From Halieaceae bacterium (GTDB lineage: Bacteria; Pseudomonadota; Gammaproteobacteria; Pseudomonadales; Halieaceae), in the NCBI GenBank assembly GCA_023253715.1, contig JALRFH010000175.1, forward strand, positions 1-39,603: 39,603 nucleotides of DNA, given 5' to 3'. Positions within the stretch are counted from its first letter, which is position 1, and each line of letters begins with the position of its first letter. The notes under the pieces were generated by a model. The model saw only the letters and a list, made by a program, of their open reading frames with translations. It searched no databases and had not been told where the DNA came from. Below, piece by piece: positions 1 to 8,596 of the stretch. Both the position numbers and the translations under genes were made by a program.

Positions 1-246
1 GGCGGCGGCACCTACGGCATGGAGGCGGTCGCCCGCCAGTTCGGCAATGCCGCGCATGTGATGATCGTCCGCAACGGCTGGTTCTCGTTCCGCTGGACCT
101 ATGCCCAGGCCCTGGCGCATCGCCAGCCGCGCTATCAGGCGATGGCGGAAAACTGGGGTATCACCGTCACCGCCGATGATATCGCCGCGGTGCAAACCCC
201 CGCTGATTTTGACACGTTAATCGCCGATACGCTTGCCACCGGCTGA
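1..246 (+). pseudogene. Truncated ORF: N-terminal part resembles a class-V aminotransferase fragment (GGGTYGMEAVARQF...RNGWFSFRWT); the rest is unassigned
   Basis: Open from base 1; the motif GGGTYGMEAVARQ...VRNGWFSFRWT looks like class-V aminotransferase, but the expected continuation is absent after RWT and a short unrelated-looking tail ends at TGA 244-246. Confidence 0.4.
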
Positions 247-291
247 ACCCGGCCCTAACTATGCCGCTGTAAACCAAGGATTATTCAAGCA

Positions 292-465
292 ATGCCCATC
301 ACCCTGCCCGCAGATCTGCCCGCCTATAACGTGCTTCAGCGCGAAGGCGGTATGGTGATGGCAGATGATCGCGCCACGCGGCAGGATATTCGGCCGCTGC
401 GCATTGGGTTGCGACTACGCGCAAGGCTTTTATATTGCGATGCCAATGGCGATTGGCGATTTTGA
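292..465 (+). pseudogene. metA: metA (homoserine O-succinyltransferase) 5' remnant, about 39 codons, reading into unrelated sequence
   Basis: ATG at 292 gives [39 protein letters not shown], matching the MetA N-terminus (MPIR.P..LPA...L..E...VM...RA..QDIRP); it then runs into out-of-family sequence and a stop. Confidence 0.6.
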
Positions 466-517
466 CCAGTGGCTGGCTAACCCTGACAAACCCTGGGGTG
501 TCGGGCAGCAAGCGTGA
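407..517 (+). pseudogene. EAL-domain phosphodiesterase C-terminal remnant
   Basis: Frame from 407 reads [36 protein letters not shown], matching the EAL C-terminal signature (D..QG(Y/F)...PM....F..WL); no upstream EAL domain is present. Confidence 0.6.
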
Positions 518-539
518 GGCGTTTGCTGCCTTAGCCGTT

Positions 540-2126
540 TCAGCTTGCCCGCAACGACTGGCCCGGTATTGATTGCAATAGGGTTTGGGTATAGCTGTCC
601 TGTGGCGTGTTGAACAAGGCCTCACTGCTACCTTGTTCCACGATTTTACCGTGGTACAAAACAATGATCCGATCAGCGATGTGTCGAACTACGGCTAAAT
701 CATGCGATACAAATAGCATGGTCAGGCCATACTGTTGTCCTAGCGCTAACATCAGGTCCAAAATCTGCGCTTGAATGGTGACGTCCAATGCCGAGACGGG
801 CTCGTCGGCGACAATAAAGTCGGGCTTGGTGGCAAGCGCTCGGCCAATGGCGATGCGTTGACGCTGGCCGCCGGAAAACTCGTGCGGGTACTTGCGGATA
901 AAAGCGCGCGCTAAGCCCACATCATCCATGAGTTTAAGCACAGCTTGCTCTACAGTTTTTCGTGATTCCAGTCCGTGTAACAACAGGGGTTCTGCTAGGG
1001 TGTCGTAAACACTCATGCGCGGATTTAGTGAAGCGTAAGGATCTTGAAAAATCATTTGCATGCGACGTCGCATGGCCTTCAAATCCGAAGGTTTGAGCGC
1101 GGTGATATCGGTGCCAGCAAAGCTTACCTTGCCTGCCGTTACAGGTAATAATCTGAGTATGGAGCGTCCGATGGTTGACTTGCCCGAGCCCGATTCGCCG
1201 ACCAAACCAAGAATTTCGCCTTTATTGATTTGGAAACTCACGTCATCGACCGCTTTAACGAGCTGCGAGGGCGTCTCAAAATACGTTTTTAAATGCTCCA
1301 CTTGTATCAAGGGCTCAGGTTCGTGGGAGCTTGTCGCTTTTGTGCTGTTGGGGATCGCCGCAAGAAGTTTTTGGGTGTAAGGGTGTTGGGCTTTATGGAA
1401 AATCTGCTCGCGATTCCCACGTTCAACCAAATGTCCTTTCTCCATCACGATAATTTGATCGGCGATATCGGCGACGACGGCGAGGTCATGACTGATAAAG
1501 ATGACGCCGATGTCGCGTTTTGTTTGTAATTCGGCGATCAGCTTAAGAATCTGAGCCTGGATAGTGACGTCCAATGCCGTTGTTGGTTCATCAGCAATCA
1601 ATAATTTGGGCTCATTAATAAGCGCCATCGCTATCATCACGCGCTGACGCATGCCACCCGAGAATTCGTGGGGGTAATTATTGATCGTCGTGTCCGGATC
1701 TCGGATTCCTACCTCGACCAGTAGCTCTTTGGCGCGGGCTAGCGCATCATTTTTACTGAGCTTTTTGTGGTAAATCAAAGGCTCGATCAGTTGGTCACCG
1801 ATGGTCATAAAGGGGTTTAGGCAAGTCATCGGGTCCTGAAAAATCATGGCGATATCGCGCCCCCGGATGGCTCTCAGCTCGGCCTCGGACATTTGCAGTA
1901 AATCGTGTCCTTCAAACAATGCTTGACCCGACTCGATACTGGCAGGGGGTTGGGGTAATAAGCCGAGCAGGCTGTAGCATGCGACAGATTTGCCCGATCC
2001 AGATTCACCAATGATGGCTGTGATTTGCCCCTTCTCTACCGAGAAGCTGATGTCATTAACGGCGATGGTGTGCCCGTTGCGGGTATTAAAATCGACTCGC
2101 AGATTGGATACGGATAAAAGGCTCAT
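540..2126 (-). CDS. Fused dipeptide/oligopeptide ABC transporter ATP-binding protein (OppD-OppF / YejF-like, two ABC domains)
   Basis: Two Walker A motifs (GESGSGKS x2), two ABC signatures (FSGGMRQR, FSGGQRQR), two Walker B (LLIADEP, FIVADEP); 528 aa. Confidence 0.93.
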   Translation of the reverse strand: MSLLSVSNLRVDFNTRNGHTIAVNDISFSVEKGQITAIIGESGSGKSVACYSLLGLLPQPPASIESGQALFEGHDLLQMSEAELRAIRGRDIAMIFQDPMTCLNPFMTIGDQLIEPLIYHKKLSKNDALARAKELLVEVGIRDPDTTINNYPHEFSGGMRQRVMIAMALINEPKLLIADEPTTALDVTIQAQILKLIAELQTKRDIGVIFISHDLAVVADIADQIIVMEKGHLVERGNREQIFHKAQHPYTQKLLAAIPNSTKATSSHEPEPLIQVEHLKTYFETPSQLVKAVDDVSFQINKGEILGLVGESGSGKSTIGRSILRLLPVTAGKVSFAGTDITALKPSDLKAMRRRMQMIFQDPYASLNPRMSVYDTLAEPLLLHGLESRKTVEQAVLKLMDDVGLARAFIRKYPHEFSGGQRQRIAIGRALATKPDFIVADEPVSALDVTIQAQILDLMLALGQQYGLTMLFVSHDLAVVRHIADRIIVLYHGKIVEQGSSEALFNTPQDSYTQTLLQSIPGQSLRAS

Positions 2127-2135
2127 AGGCTCTCC

Positions 2136-3011
2136 TTAATCTGCCGAGCGACGCACATCAAGGGCGTCACGTAAACCATCGCCCAAAAAGTTAAGTGCGA
2201 ATAATGTTAGGGTTAGCGCCAAGCCAGGAAAGATCAATAACCAAGGATATTCCTCCATGGTCTCGGCACCGTAAGAGATTAGCAATCCCCAAGACGTTTT
2301 CGGAGGTTGAATACCCAGCCCTAAAAAGCTTAGGAATGCCTCTAGTAACATGACACTTGGAATGGTCAGCGTGGTGTAAACGATGATGGGGCCAAGCGCA
2401 TTGGGCACTAGGTGACGACGAATGATGGTGGCGGGAGCCAAACCCAAAGAAATCGCTGCCTCAACGAATTCTTGTTTGCGTAAGCTCTGCACTTGGCCGC
2501 GCATAATACGTGCCATGGTAAGCCATTCTACGGCGCCGATCGCCAAGAACAACAAGAGTAGATTGCGGCCAAAGACCACCATCAACAAGACAATGAAGAT
2601 CATAAAGGGTAGGGCGTAAAGAATATCTACAATGCGCATCATGACAGCGTCGACGCGCCCGCCCAGGTAACCGGCAATAGCGCCCCAGCTTACGCCAATC
2701 AGCAGGGCTACGGCGGTGGCAACGAAGCCAACGGCAAGCGAAATTCGGCCGCCGTACATGATTTGAGTCAATAAATCCCGGCCAAAGATATCGGTGCCTA
2801 GCCAGTGTGCCGCAGAGGGTGGCGTGGCACCCAAATCCAAGTTTTGAGCGTCGTAGGCGTAGGGCGCGATCCATGGTGTAAGCAGAGCAATGACGACAAA
2901 GCTGCTCAGTAGTCCAAGCCCGAATAAGGCCAATTTATTTTTCTTCAGGCGACGCCACGCGTCTTCCCATAACGAAGTGCCTTTTTCGGCCTGTAGTGTT
3001 GTGTCAGTCAT
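2136..3011 (-). CDS. oppC: Oligopeptide ABC transporter permease OppC
   Basis: N-terminal WEDAWRRLKKNKLALFGL, HWLGTDIFGRDL and the EAA-loop EAAISLGLAPATIIRRHLVPNALGPIIV; 3' neighbour of OppB. Confidence 0.9.
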   Translation of the reverse strand: MTDTTLQAEKGTSLWEDAWRRLKKNKLALFGLGLLSSFVVIALLTPWIAPYAYDAQNLDLGATPPSAAHWLGTDIFGRDLLTQIMYGGRISLAVGFVATAVALLIGVSWGAIAGYLGGRVDAVMMRIVDILYALPFMIFIVLLMVVFGRNLLLLFLAIGAVEWLTMARIMRGQVQSLRKQEFVEAAISLGLAPATIIRRHLVPNALGPIIVYTTLTIPSVMLLEAFLSFLGLGIQPPKTSWGLLISYGAETMEEYPWLLIFPGLALTLTLFALNFLGDGLRDALDVRRSAD

Positions 3012-3014
3012 AAT

Positions 3015-3944
3015 TTATTCGCTTAACTGCGCGCGTAATCGTGGGTTGAGCCACGCCGCGACAATGTCGGACAGTAGATTGAAAAGAACAATCAGGGTCG
3101 AAAGAAAAACGGTTGTCCCCAAAATCATGGTGTAGTCTCGGTTGAAGGCTGCCTGCACATAGAAGCGGCCAAGTCCAGGAATTTGGAAGATCGTTTCCAC
3201 CACAAAAGAGCCTGCGAGCAGTCCGGCAAAGGCAGGGCCTAAAAAAGCCACGACAGGTAACATCCCACCGCGGAGCCCGTGTTTGATCACGACCTGCCAT
3301 TCGGGTAGGCCTTTGGCCCGCGCGGTACGGATGTAGTCTTGGCTTAAGACCTCTAGCATGCCCGCACGAGACAGGCGCGCGACATAGGCGGCATAGGCGG
3401 CTCCCAACGTAATGCTGGGCATCAACTTGTCGCCCGGGATGTCACCCCAACCCGACACCGGTAGCCAATCTAGCTCAATACCAAAAAGTAGCACCAGCAA
3501 AGGTCCTAGCAAAAACGTTGGCATGCAAATGCCAACCATTGCTAGTGACATAGGGATGTAATCTTGGAGGGTGTTGGGGCGCAATGCCGCGAGTATACCC
3601 GACAGGCCGCCCACAACAAGGGCAATTAACAAGGCGTAAGCACCCAGTTCTGCGGTAACGGGTAAGCCAGATTCGATTAATTCATTAATGCTTCGCCCGG
3701 GATACTTAAACGAGGGCCCAAGATCGCCTTGCATTAAGTCGCCCAAGTAGGCGAAATATTGTTCGTGCAACGGGAGGTCAAGGCGGTACTGTCGCTCAAG
3801 CGCTGCTTTAACCTCTGGAATCACGGCTTTTTCGGCGTCGAATGGCCCTCCGGGTGCCGCGCGAACCAGGAAAAAAGTTGCGGTGATCACAACAAATATC
3901 ACAGGGATAGCCTGTAACAACCGGCCTATAACAAAACGCCACAT
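3015..3944 (-). CDS. oppB: Oligopeptide ABC transporter permease OppB
   Basis: MWRFVIGRLLQAIPVIFVVITATFFLVRAAPGGPFDAEK and EAA loop YIRTARAKGLPEWQVVIKHGLRGGMLPVV; internal ATG at 3944 preferred over the ORF-track start 3983. Confidence 0.9.
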   Translation of the reverse strand: MWRFVIGRLLQAIPVIFVVITATFFLVRAAPGGPFDAEKAVIPEVKAALERQYRLDLPLHEQYFAYLGDLMQGDLGPSFKYPGRSINELIESGLPVTAELGAYALLIALVVGGLSGILAALRPNTLQDYIPMSLAMVGICMPTFLLGPLLVLLFGIELDWLPVSGWGDIPGDKLMPSITLGAAYAAYVARLSRAGMLEVLSQDYIRTARAKGLPEWQVVIKHGLRGGMLPVVAFLGPAFAGLLAGSFVVETIFQIPGLGRFYVQAAFNRDYTMILGTTVFLSTLIVLFNLLSDIVAAWLNPRLRAQLSE

Positions 3945-3946
3945 GA

Positions 3947-5584
3947 TTATTCTGCCTTCAGAGTTTCGTTGGAGTCGAGCCAAACGTAACGAATATTCAG
4001 CGAATCCATTAGGTTAGGCGGCATGCCTTTTACACTGGGGTGTATCAGGTGTTTGCTGGTGTAGGTATAAATTGGAAGGATGGGCATTTCTTCCATCAGC
4101 ATGGTTTCTGCTTTGCGGAATAGGGCATAGCGCTCTTCCCGAGAGGGAGCGTTTGGCGCTTGGCGCAAAATAATTTCGTCGTATTCGGGGTCGCTGTATC
4201 CGGTGTTGTTATTACCGCCTTCGGTGATGAATAAGTCGAGAAAGTTGTTGGGATCAACGTAGTCGCCAATCCAGCCGCGGCGCGCAATTTGGAAATTCAT
4301 TTGGTTGACCGAATCCAGGTAAACCTTCCATTCTTGGTTTGCGAGGGACACTTCGATATTCAGTACATCTTTCCACATTTGTTGGATGGCGACGGCGACT
4401 TTGCGATGGTTTTCGCTGGTATTGTAAGTCAGCTCTAAGCCCGGCCAGTTTTCACCATTGGGGTAGCCGGCTTGCGCGAGTAATTGTCGAGCTTGTTCTG
4501 GGTCGTAACTAAAGGTTTTTGGGGGAAAGTACCCAAGTGTATCTGGCGGCGTGATGGAGTAGGCTGGCACATAGGCATTCTGTAACACCGTACTGACAAG
4601 GGTTTCGCGATCTACAGCCATGGAAAGCGCCTTGCGTACACGGACATCGTCCATTGGTGCTTTGTTGGTGTTCAACAAATAGTAGTAGGTGCCGAGGTAG
4701 GGGGCTTGTGCAAAAGGCGAGTTCTGCATGGACTTATAAACGGGAATTTTGTCCAAAGGCACTTCGTTGGTGTAATGCAGCTGGCCCGCTCGGAACATCC
4801 GTTCTTCGCTTGTGAGGTTTTCGGTGGGGTAGAACATCACTGCATTCAAAGTCACGTTGTCCGCATTCCAATACATCGGGTTCTTTTCCACCCGGATGTA
4901 GCGATTAAGCTTCCATTCTGTGAGGACAAAAGGACCGTTGCTGACCATATTACCGGCGCGTGTCCAGGGCGTAAAACGATCAGTAGCCCCACCGAATTGA
5001 CTGACGGTTGCTGGGTGGACGGCGAAGGTTGAATAGTGATCCATCAGTTGAATGAAATAAGGCGTGGGTGCGTTCAGGGTGACTACGAGGGTCAGGTCGT
5101 CCTTTGCTGTCACGCCCAATTGCTCGACATCATCGAGCTGCCCTGTGGCATAGGCTTCGGCATTTAATACGGGGTACAGCATGTAGGCGTACTGGTTGCC
5201 CATGTTGGGATCAAGCGCACGCCGCCATGACCAGACATAGTCATGTGCCGTTACGGGGTCTCCATTCGACCAGCGCGCTTTTGGATTAATGTGGAAAACG
5301 ATTTGTTTACCATCAGCGCTGATGTCCCAGCTTGCGGCGACGCCGGGTTCGGGTTCCAGTGTGTACGGGTTTTTGACCGCTAAACCTTCAAACAGCGTGC
5401 GGATAATTTTGTTTTCTGGGACACCGGTCACCACATGAGGATCTAAGCCTTGTGGCTCAGAGCCATTCCCGTAGTGAAGAACACCTTCACGATTGCCTTG
5501 TTCTACTTTAGATTCCCCGCCCATACACGCTGCAAGGCTAAGTAAACACACCACACTAAGTGCTCGAATGATCGACTGTACCAC
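3947..5584 (-). CDS. oppA: Peptide ABC transporter substrate-binding lipoprotein OppA
   Basis: Lipobox LSLAAC; SBP family 5 motifs (GSEPQGLDPHVVTG, ARWSNGDPVTAHDYVWSWRRALDP). Confidence 0.92.
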   Translation of the reverse strand: MVQSIIRALSVVCLLSLAACMGGESKVEQGNREGVLHYGNGSEPQGLDPHVVTGVPENKIIRTLFEGLAVKNPYTLEPEPGVAASWDISADGKQIVFHINPKARWSNGDPVTAHDYVWSWRRALDPNMGNQYAYMLYPVLNAEAYATGQLDDVEQLGVTAKDDLTLVVTLNAPTPYFIQLMDHYSTFAVHPATVSQFGGATDRFTPWTRAGNMVSNGPFVLTEWKLNRYIRVEKNPMYWNADNVTLNAVMFYPTENLTSEERMFRAGQLHYTNEVPLDKIPVYKSMQNSPFAQAPYLGTYYYLLNTNKAPMDDVRVRKALSMAVDRETLVSTVLQNAYVPAYSITPPDTLGYFPPKTFSYDPEQARQLLAQAGYPNGENWPGLELTYNTSENHRKVAVAIQQMWKDVLNIEVSLANQEWKVYLDSVNQMNFQIARRGWIGDYVDPNNFLDLFITEGGNNNTGYSDPEYDEIILRQAPNAPSREERYALFRKAETMLMEEMPILPIYTYTSKHLIHPSVKGMPPNLMDSLNIRYVWLDSNETLKAE

Positions 5585-5680
5585 TGAGGATTTCCTTTTT
5601 TTGGGTGTCTAAGACTTCAAGCACGAATCCTACCGCAATGTCGCCTTTGGTGCGAAGCGTAATCCGTCACAAATGTAGGT

Positions 5681-6211
5681 TTATTGGACGGGTTTGGGGA
5701 CTTCTTGTTTGACCCATATAAGCTGATCGAGGGAAAAGCCCTGCTTTTGGGCTGCCGTCAAAAACGCTTGTTTGACATCGTCACTGACCGTGGGCGTTCG
5801 GGCTAGTAACCAAAGATATTCCTGGGTGTTCCCGGTGACGAAGGCATAGCGATACTCCGGGTCAAGATTGAAGACGATATAAGAGGCGTAAAAAGGACCG
5901 AAAAATGACACTTTTAAATGCGCGATGGTCGGGTCGCCCACAAAATAGGCTTTGCCCTCAGCGCGCGCCCATTCTTGAGTCTCTTGCGAAAAACCTTGAT
6001 TAAGAACCGTGATACCGCCGTCGGTTCTCAGTGAGTAAGTGGCAGTGACCTGTTCGAGGCCCGCTTCAAAGCGGTTGTCAATTCGAGCCACTTCATACCA
6101 TTGCCCCAAGTAGCGCTCTTGGTCAAAATCTGAGACAGCAACAATGCCTTCGGGAACCCCAGTGCAAGCGCTGAGCCAAAAACACAATACTAGCAAACCG
6201 AAATTTCGCAT
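5681..6211 (-). CDS. blc: Lipocalin family lipoprotein (Blc-like)
   Basis: Lipobox WLSAC; lipocalin motif YLGQWYEVARIDNRFE, KVSFFGPFYASYIVFNLD. Confidence 0.9.
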   Translation of the reverse strand: MRNFGLLVLCFWLSACTGVPEGIVAVSDFDQERYLGQWYEVARIDNRFEAGLEQVTATYSLRTDGGITVLNQGFSQETQEWARAEGKAYFVGDPTIAHLKVSFFGPFYASYIVFNLDPEYRYAFVTGNTQEYLWLLARTPTVSDDVKQAFLTAAQKQGFSLDQLIWVKQEVPKPVQ

Positions 6212-6732
6212 GAGTCTGGTCCCAGGAGTTGCGCCCTAAGTTCGGGACGGCTGGTATTGGGCGATAGCCAGATGTCCAAAAAGTGTTGGCCAAATTGGGG
6301 GTGGTCTAAACCGCCCAAGGCATGGCCGTTATAGTAAAACGCATTTGTTCCATCGGGTAAAACGATAAAGGTCAAAGAATCTCCTTTTTTTATGTCGGGC
6401 CACAATGTTTCCAGAGGCTTCAGGAAGGGCAAGTAAATAGCTTGAGCGAGTCCAAGCGCTTCCCATTCTTTGGCGGTTTGTTTCACTAAAACTCTGGATG
6501 TAATGTCCCGTAAATAGTGAATCTCAAGTGCCACCGGTTCTTCGTAGCCCTTGTATTGGCCAGAGGGCGTTTTTAAGGTGGAGTCATAGACGTCAAAGAA
6601 CAGCACCGACAAACGCGCTTTGCCGACCTCAAGCCAGGAGCTTGGGTCACTATTCGTAGAGTTTGAAAAAGCAAAAAGCGGTGTGCACCATAACAGACTA
6701 ATTGTGAACACTAACTTCGGTAAGATCTTCAT
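6190..6732 (-). CDS. Chalcone isomerase-like family protein, secreted
   Basis: Signal peptide MKILPKLVFTISLLWCTPLFA; LEVGKARLSVLFFDVYDSTLKTPSG, LEIHYLRDITSRVLV, FLDIWLSPNTSRPELRAQLLG. Internal ATG 6732 chosen. Confidence 0.8.
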   Translation of the reverse strand: MKILPKLVFTISLLWCTPLFAFSNSTNSDPSSWLEVGKARLSVLFFDVYDSTLKTPSGQYKGYEEPVALEIHYLRDITSRVLVKQTAKEWEALGLAQAIYLPFLKPLETLWPDIKKGDSLTFIVLPDGTNAFYYNGHALGGLDHPQFGQHFLDIWLSPNTSRPELRAQLLGPDSCEISVC

Positions 6733-7246
6733 TGTACAGTTGCCTTGCAAGTGTAAAAAACAAAGGAAGTAAGCAGGCCCAGATCACGGCTAACAACAGC
6801 AGTGTGGGGATCAGTTCATGCCCAAAGTCTACCGCACCAAAACGGTATCCCGCAAAGTAGCTGCTGGGACCCCCGATCGCTCCGAACAGGGCGGCTAACA
6901 GCAGATGGCGATTCAAAAATTTCAGGCTTCGCACGAGAGTTGTACTGAACCCAAGCCACAATAGGGCAAGCCACAGCGGTATAAAAGCATGTTCTGGGAA
7001 CACAAAGATTTCGCTGCGTGTTAAGACAATATCCACCAGTATGCCAATGGTGGCGATTCTTGCCGCAAGCAAACCGGTTTTTCCAGAGTCTGGTGTGGCG
7101 ATTACTAGAATAAACAGCGCCGCTACTGTAAAGGGGAGTGCTGTATCTTGGCCAATACAGGCCAGCGCCCAAAAACCGTTAAACGCTAAGGCATTACCCA
7201 CGGTTGTATTGTTTAGCTGAATCAAACGTGCTCGCCAGTGGGGCAT
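6698..7246 (-). CDS. DUF2878-like membrane protein
   Basis: Multi-TM protein of 182 aa, directly upstream of the chalcone isomerase-like gene, matching DUF2878 layout (FNGFWALACIGQD, LPLWLALLWLGF-type segment). Confidence 0.7.
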   Translation of the reverse strand: MPHWRARLIQLNNTTVGNALAFNGFWALACIGQDTALPFTVAALFILVIATPDSGKTGLLAARIATIGILVDIVLTRSEIFVFPEHAFIPLWLALLWLGFSTTLVRSLKFLNRHLLLAALFGAIGGPSSYFAGYRFGAVDFGHELIPTLLLLAVIWACLLPLFFTLARQLYNEDLTEVSVHN

Positions 7247-7255
7247 GATGAAATA

Positions 7256-7272
7256 CTCAGAAGATTTCTGAG
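7256..7272. promoter_or_regulatory. Inverted repeat CTCAGAA-GAT-TTCTGAG in the divergent intergenic region
   Basis: Perfect 7-bp arms (7256-7262 / 7266-7272), upstream of the DUF2878-like gene start at 7246. Confidence 0.45.
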
Positions 7273-7288
7273 CTATACGAAGCGAGTG

Positions 7289-7322
7289 CTCAAGCGGATG
7301 AAATCTGACGGTCCCGCTTGAG
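7289..7322. promoter_or_regulatory. Inverted repeat CTCAAGCGG-N16-CCGCTTGAG in the divergent intergenic region
   Basis: Perfect 9-bp arms 7289-7297 / 7314-7322 between divergent genes. Confidence 0.45.
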
Positions 7323-7414
7323 TTTAGATTTGCCTGAGCATCGCGCTTACCACTTGCGTTAACGATTGGGCTTAGTCGACAATGTTTACTTACCTCGTGT
7401 GCATGGGAGGCGCT

Positions 7415-8596
7415 GTGAAGGCCCTAAGGATAATTTTTTTTGTATTGCTGGTGGTTGCGCTCGTTTTGGCGGGCATGAGTCTGGTGTTCGCACCTAAGGG
7501 GTTTCCTGAGGGTTCAAAAACCGATCAAAGAGCGGCTTTACGCGACTATCCCGTTCAAAGCGAATCGATTGACCTGCGAGACGAATCCAGGGTTACTCAA
7601 GCAAATAAAGACGTACCCGAAAAAGCGGGGCGTGCACTTGCCGGTTTCGTGTTTTTTCCTCATTCCGAGACCGCATCACAAAAACGATTTCCTTTGGTGA
7701 TTTATAGTCATGGGTTTTCGTCCTCCCATAAAGGAGGAGAGTACTTGGGGCGTTATCTGGCAGGTCTTGGCTTTGTGGTCGCCATGGTGGATTTTCCTTT
7801 GACCAATATGTACGCCGAGGGCGGCCCTTTTGTGAAAGACGTGGTGAATCAACCGGCTGATGTCTCGTTTTTGATCGATACCTTGCTAGAGCGATCACAG
7901 CGAGAGGGCGATGTACTCAGTGGACTCATCGACCCAGAGCGCATTGGTGCGATGGGGGTTTCATTGGGTGGCTTTACGTCTACTTTATTGGCGTATCATC
8001 CGACGATGGGAGACCCAAGAGTCGATGCCGCGATCTCCATCGCTGGTCCCAGCTCACTTTTTACCGAGCGTTTTTTTGCCTCTCGTTCTTTGCCGTTTAT
8101 GATGATAGGCGGCACCTATGATGTGCTGGTACCCTACGAAACCAATGCGGCCCCCATTCAAAGCAAAGCCCCTGATGCTTGGTTGTTGAGTATTGAAGGC
8201 GGTGCACACACTGCCTTTTCGGGCCCCGCTGCTGCCTTCCGGTTTTTGGATAACGTGGATGTGATTGGCTGTTGGGCTGTGCTTCGCAATACAGAGGGCG
8301 ATTTGGATGAGCCCTGGTACGATTTGCTGGGGGACGAAAGTATCGGTATCAATCAAAAGGATCGGCCGGTTCTGTGTGAGGACCCTGTGCCGGAAAATGC
8401 CATGAACGTGGTTCAGCAACAATGGATTACACAGGTTGCTGTTGGTGCATTTTTTGAAATGACGCTGTCAAGCGACCCTCAAAAGCAAGGTCTTGCGAGG
8501 GAGTTTTTGGCGAATTCGTTTGCCAGTGAAATTGCTGAGGTGCAGGTCAGCACCCCAGCGGATGGCCTTATCTCTGCCCTAGGTGGTACAGAGTAA
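7415..8596 (+). CDS. Alpha/beta hydrolase (dienelactone hydrolase / PAF-AH-like), membrane-anchored or secreted
   Basis: [17 protein letters not shown], nucleophile elbow [16 protein letters not shown] 7415 preceded by GGGAGG (ORF track opens at 7382). Confidence 0.8.
   Translation: MKALRIIFFVLLVVALVLAGMSLVFAPKGFPEGSKTDQRAALRDYPVQSESIDLRDESRVTQANKDVPEKAGRALAGFVFFPHSETASQKRFPLVIYSHGFSSSHKGGEYLGRYLAGLGFVVAMVDFPLTNMYAEGGPFVKDVVNQPADVSFLIDTLLERSQREGDVLSGLIDPERIGAMGVSLGGFTSTLLAYHPTMGDPRVDAAISIAGPSSLFTERFFASRSLPFMMIGGTYDVLVPYETNAAPIQSKAPDAWLLSIEGGAHTAFSGPAAAFRFLDNVDVIGCWAVLRNTEGDLDEPWYDLLGDESIGINQKDRPVLCEDPVPENAMNVVQQQWITQVAVGAFFEMTLSSDPQKQGLAREFLANSFASEIAEVQVSTPADGLISALGGTE

Noticed and set aside
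7434-7441. T8 homopolymer near the 5' end of the hydrolase gene as a phase-variation tract
   Set aside because: Only 8 nt, encodes ordinary signal-anchor residues (IIFFVLLVV), and no sign of slipped alternatives.
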